Positions 61,131 to 64,000 of a stretch of 64,000 bases of DNA are shown one piece after another. Origin of the DNA: an uncultured Lachnospiraceae bacterium. GTDB taxonomy: Bacteria > Bacillota > Clostridia > Lachnospirales > Lachnospiraceae. The first letter of the stretch is position 1. Each line of letters starts with the position of its first letter. The notes beneath the pieces were generated by a model. The model made no database searches, had not been told where the DNA came from, and saw only the letters and a list, made by a program, of their open reading frames with translations. The DNA is taken from the NCBI GenBank assembly GCA_934364805.1, contig CAKRMH010000005.1, forward strand, positions 89,215 through 153,214, in the 5' to 3' direction. The position numbers and the translations under genes are program-made.

Positions 61131-62202
61131 GTGAATCCTCCCTTTTTATGCCAAGTACGCACCAGCGTATCACCGGTATCCGTGATATGACCGCATTCAG
61201 TACGAATGCGCCGCCAAACGCAGCAATTGCGGTAAGCAGATACAGAGCCACACCCGGAAGATCCGTATATGTGGTCAGAAAATAAGCGCATGCCGACAGT
61301 GTCAGATAATGAAAAACATACAGTCCAAAGCTCCTTTTTGCTAAAAAACGTCCGGCTGCGCTGCTCTTATCGCCCCAGCGTTTCATGCTTCCGATCAGTG
61401 CCAGGCACATCATCCAGCAATATGCGATCGCCAGCGGACTGTTGACATTCGGAACCACAGCATAATTTTTCCCATAATCCCTGCAGACATAAGCAATTCC
61501 AAGTACTGCTGCTGCGATCAGAAGCGGAATGCTGTATTTTTTCAAGGTATCCGTTACCTTTTCCCATGAAAAAACATAATATCCGAGTAAAAATGTAAAT
61601 CCATATATTCCAAAGCGGTATACTGCGATCATGGGCATATTGAAGATCTGTGCCGATACCCATACAGCGATTCCAAGTAAAACAAGAACAGCAATACCTG
61701 CATGCTCTCCTGCCTTTAAGAGGCGTCCTTTTTCGATTCTGCGTGCGATCAGAAGCACAACCGAGCATACCCACATCACCTGGATCGTCCAAAGTACGCC
61801 GGTTCCGGAAAGGCACAGAATCAGATAAAAAATCACACCCGGAATCTTTCCTGTCATGCCATCAAACACGTGCGATATGGACATGTTCAGATACCCCTGC
61901 ATCCATCCGATCACAAAAAGTCCGATCGTGGACGGCACAAGCAGCTTTCTTGTTCGTGCCCTGAAATACTCCCTTTCGGTATGCGTTTCAAGATAATATC
62001 TTGAACACATTCCACTGATCAGAAATAAGATCACCATAAACCATGGATACAGCACATACTGCACCGCATCAAGTCCATGGAATTGTGTGACCGGTCCGAT
62101 CACACCATCTTTGATCACAGAGTTATAGATATAGATTACATGATAGATCACAACCAGTATGATTGTCATGACTCGAATACGGTCGATATAATATTTTCTC
62201 AT
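61120..62202 (-). CDS. Acyltransferase family 3 membrane protein
   Basis: 360 aa with about ten membrane helices. The N-terminus RKYYIDRIRVMTIILVVIYHVIYIYNS contains the conserved Arg and His of the OafA/acyltransferase-3 family, which O-acylates surface glycans or other extracytoplasmic targets. First gene of the five-gene unit. Substrate unknown. Confidence 0.9.
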   Translation of the reverse strand: MRKYYIDRIRVMTIILVVIYHVIYIYNSVIKDGVIGPVTQFHGLDAVQYVLYPWFMVILFLISGMCSRYYLETHTEREYFRARTRKLLVPSTIGLFVIGWMQGYLNMSISHVFDGMTGKIPGVIFYLILCLSGTGVLWTIQVMWVCSVVLLIARRIEKGRLLKAGEHAGIAVLVLLGIAVWVSAQIFNMPMIAVYRFGIYGFTFLLGYYVFSWEKVTDTLKKYSIPLLIAAAVLGIAYVCRDYGKNYAVVPNVNSPLAIAYCWMMCLALIGSMKRWGDKSSAAGRFLAKRSFGLYVFHYLTLSACAYFLTTYTDLPGVALYLLTAIAAFGGAFVLNAVISRIPVIRWCVLGIKREDSHVS

Positions 62203-62235
62203 ATTTTTCCCACCTTTGCTATCTTTTTTTACAAA

Positions 62236-62565
62236 TTATAACAAGGCAGACATATAACATCCACCAACCTTTTTTAACACAAAAAGCCGGTGGATGTTAA
62301 AATTACGGGCATTTTTCTCCGGGAAATAAAAACGTGAAGTCATCACATATTCTCCGTCATTGATATAAATCTCCACCATAGAATTATCGACGAATTCCGG
62401 CAGCGGATTCTGTAAAAGTCTTCCATCTGACCATGTGATCTCTCTCGGAAGCGTGAGGGCATGCTGCCAGCCGGCTGCTAGCGTCGGTGCATAAAATGCA
62501 CCACAGATTGCTGCGGGCATCCTTATTTGTAAATGAGTAATACTTTCTAAATCTGCATTTGACAT
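62236..62565 (-). pseudogene. Remnant of a GH32 sucrose/fructan hydrolase
   Basis: 109 codons that keep recognisable pieces of the end of a GH32 enzyme: GAFYAPT, GWQHALTLPREITWSDGRLL and FVDNSMVEIYINDGEYVMTS (C-terminal beta-sandwich). Between these pieces the usual spacer sequence is missing, so at least two internal deletions occurred, and the catalytic propeller upstream is gone. No ribosome site is convincing. It lies next to a broken LacI gene, consistent with loss of a sucrose or fructan utilisation locus. Confidence 0.75.
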
Positions 62566-62668
62566 TTTGGCAGTTTTTCACAAACCGCCCGCATCCCTGC
62601 GGAGTATTTTTGAATTTAAACATTCGGTGGGTAAAAGGTATCTTGCGAATTAGAGATTTGCAAATTGC

Positions 62669-62688
62669 AAAAAGCAGCGACTGCTTTT
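62669..62688. terminator. Short symmetric hairpin, possible terminator
   Basis: Perfect 8-bp stem AAAAGCAG/CTGCTTTT with a 3-nt loop in the decayed region between the GH32 remnant and the repeat copy 2. T-rich on both strands. The rest of 62566-62772 holds nothing I recognise. Confidence 0.35.
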
Positions 62689-62772
62689 GTGACTTGGGAG
62701 AAAATTAGAAAATCTAAGTTTGCCTGCTTGTAGCTAGTGTTTTGCTGCTCGAATTTTAAAATATGCGATAAA

Positions 62773-62934
62773 TTCTCCGTAAATAACGGATAATGATTCA
62801 TTACACCCAAAAATTTGCAGATTTCAACACAAAAAATGGCAAATTCTCCGTAATGAAAAGAAAATCATTGATTACACCGTCAAATACTGAAAAGTTGTCG
62901 GTGTAATCACAAAAAAATAACGATTTACAGAAAA
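62773..62934. repeat. Palindromic intergenic repeat, copy 2
   Basis: Matches 46741-46903 over most of its length. The core 62844-62934 has inner arms GATTACACCG/CGGTGTAATC that pair perfectly; the right outer arm has drifted (TTACAGAAAA instead of TTACGGAGAA). It lies between the LacI and GH32 remnants. No open frame of note. Confidence 0.8.
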
Positions 62935-62959
62935 AGGGGAACCTTTTCACACCCCCTGT

Positions 62960-63804
62960 TTAAGATCTTGTAGAAGCTTTCTCCACAAGCTGATATCCCA
63001 TTTTGATCTGTTTTTTCACGTCCGTGCCGGACTGCAGTATCTCAAGGAGCAGTTTCGCAGCTTCCATTCCTGTTGTCTTATAATGAAAATGAATGCTGGT
63101 AATTGCCGGTGTCACAACGTTTCCAAGCTCCGTATCTCCAAATCCGAGAATCTGCACCTGCCCTGGAACCTCGATTCCCTGCTCATGCAGATAGCGCAGT
63201 GCACCTGCTGCAAGGCTGTCTGTTGCACAGAATATGGAATCCGTCTCAGGATTCTGTTCCATAAGTTCCCTTGCCTTTTCATAGCCGCCTTCCACTTTAA
63301 ATTCTGTTTCGTACATACATCTTCTTGCTTCTTTGACACCGGAATCTTTGAGCGCATCAAGGAAACCGGCTTTACGTGCCTCACCGACCGCTTTATCCTT
63401 CTGCGTAACACCAATATAACCGAAATGTGTTCCCTTTTTTAAAAGCAGTTTTGCCGCCTCATAGGCAGCATGGTAATCATCCTGATACACACAGGAATAG
63501 TTGTCCAGCTCCTGCGCTGCTATGACGATCGGTACCTCAAGTTCCTTCATCATCTTCAAATGTTCCTTGGAGAATATCGTTCCCATAAAAATAATGCCAT
63601 CCACCTGATTCTTCCGGAAAATGCGCAGATACTTCAGTTCTTCCTTCGCATAATTCTGCGTGTTTGCAAGAAGCAGCTGATAGCCTTCTGCCGAAAGGAT
63701 CTCACTGATTCCTTCTTCTCTTCGCTCACATATCCATTATTCAGATAGCGGGACACGGTTGCCCGTGACACCCCCGCCATCTTTGCAATTTCATTGATAT
63801 TCAT
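62960..63804 (-). pseudogene. LacI-family regulator broken by an internal deletion
   Basis: From ATG 63804 the frame encodes an intact LacI helix-turn-helix (INEIAKMAGVSRATVSRYLN, then YVSEEKK). The frame then breaks near 63725, and the effector-binding domain resumes in another frame (GISEILSAEGYQLLLANTQN) and runs to the stop at 62960 (YEKARELMEQNPETDSIFCA, IEVPGQVQILGFGDTEL, AAKLLLEILQSG). About 40 residues of hinge and first beta-strands are missing compared with the family, and the loss is not a multiple of three. The downstream frame alone has no proper start. It probably once controlled the neighbouring GH32 gene. Confidence 0.82.
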
Positions 63805-63939
63805 GGTGCAGCTCCTGTGTTTTTTACTTCGACATCCATACCTGATGTGAAATCGATTTCTTATCTATATTCTACACCCATTCCATCTGCCCGGCAAGAC
63901 TCACCTTTCATCTGGCGGCGGATCCTAAAATGAATTTCT

Positions 63940-63971
63940 AAATTCCATCGTTCCATTGGACGGTGGAATTT
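63940..63971. repeat. Inverted repeat of unknown role
   Basis: Arms of 12 bp (63940-63951 and 63960-63971, one mismatch) around an 8-nt centre. No T-run, so not a terminator. It may be an operator for a gene beyond the window. The segment 63805-64000 holds no other feature I can support. Confidence 0.35.
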
Positions 63972-64000
63972 ACTCTCGCGCAGTAGATATTTACTCTTTC

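Noticed and set aside
61367..61828. Frames opposite or inside the acyltransferase gene
   Set aside because: Shadow frames of a ten-helix membrane protein with no start signals.
62960..63604. Intact 214-aa LacI-type protein
   Set aside because: It lacks the DNA-binding domain, has no ribosome site at its first ATG, and the missing helix-turn-helix is present upstream in another frame, so it is a broken gene.

Overview
The window reads as chromosomal DNA of an anaerobic, low-to-mid GC Clostridia, most likely a gut Lachnospiraceae. This rests on GGAGG ribosome sites throughout, an FprA flavodiiron protein, CbiK-type chelatase, 4Fe-4S-rich oxidoreductases, a Gram-positive Pel-type polysaccharide cluster without outer-membrane components, and lipoprotein-anchored binding proteins. 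I saw no rRNA, tRNA, phage, insertion sequence or CRISPR array. Starts were chosen from ribosome-binding sites, so many genes are shorter than the longest open frame.

Layout. 1-8.9 kb: end of a cupin gene, a large hybrid histidine kinase overlapping a response regulator, fprA behind a consensus promoter with a Fur/PerR-like palindrome, a DUF4143 AAA ATPase, and pgi. 9-22.9 kb: one leftward exopolysaccharide operon, pelD(SDR fusion)-pelE-deacetylase-pelF-pelG-cotH-VTC-DUF4956-DUF4832, followed by an ECF-like/GGDEF diguanylate cyclase. PelD keeps an RxxD c-di-GMP site, so the last gene may make the ligand that the first gene senses. 23-25 kb: MYG1-like hydrolase, a small Cys protein and a LURP-one protein.

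25.2-44.7 kb: the most distinctive region. It is a catabolic island built around one MerR-type regulator (32.5-33.3 kb). Three leftward promoters (26.5, 32.4 and 44.7 kb) share a 19-bp -35/-10 spacer filled by the same palindrome, and each is followed within about 6-25 nt of the predicted start by a terminator-shaped hairpin in the 5' leader. They drive (i) a stand-alone ornithine-cyclodeaminase-like gene, (ii) a four-part FAD/Fe-S dehydrogenase of the opine oxidase/proline dehydrogenase/HcnABC class with a second cyclodeaminase-like gene and an MFS transporter, and (iii) a polyamine-type ABC importer with three different binding proteins, two YtcJ-type amidohydrolases, an iron alcohol dehydrogenase and a PII protein with an altered T-loop. 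I infer a regulon that imports amide-linked amines or opine-like compounds, hydrolyses them and oxidises the product. The substrate is unknown.

44.7-62.2 kb: an XRE/membrane-protein pair; a cobalamin-riboswitch operon (surface CbiK-like lipoprotein, binding lipoprotein with a similar N-terminal domain, BtuC- and BtuD-like proteins); a MacB/LolD-type exporter; a zinc-ribbon/deformylase/NSS transporter/endonuclease IV cluster; a MetE-like methyltransferase; and a five-gene operon (acyltransferase, XRE-AbrB regulator, hotdog thioesterase, zinc ribbon, DUF1292). 62.2-64 kb: a decayed locus with a remnant of a GH32 sucrose/fructan hydrolase and a LacI regulator broken by an internal deletion, separated by the second copy of a palindromic intergenic repeat whose first copy lies in the cobalamin operon.
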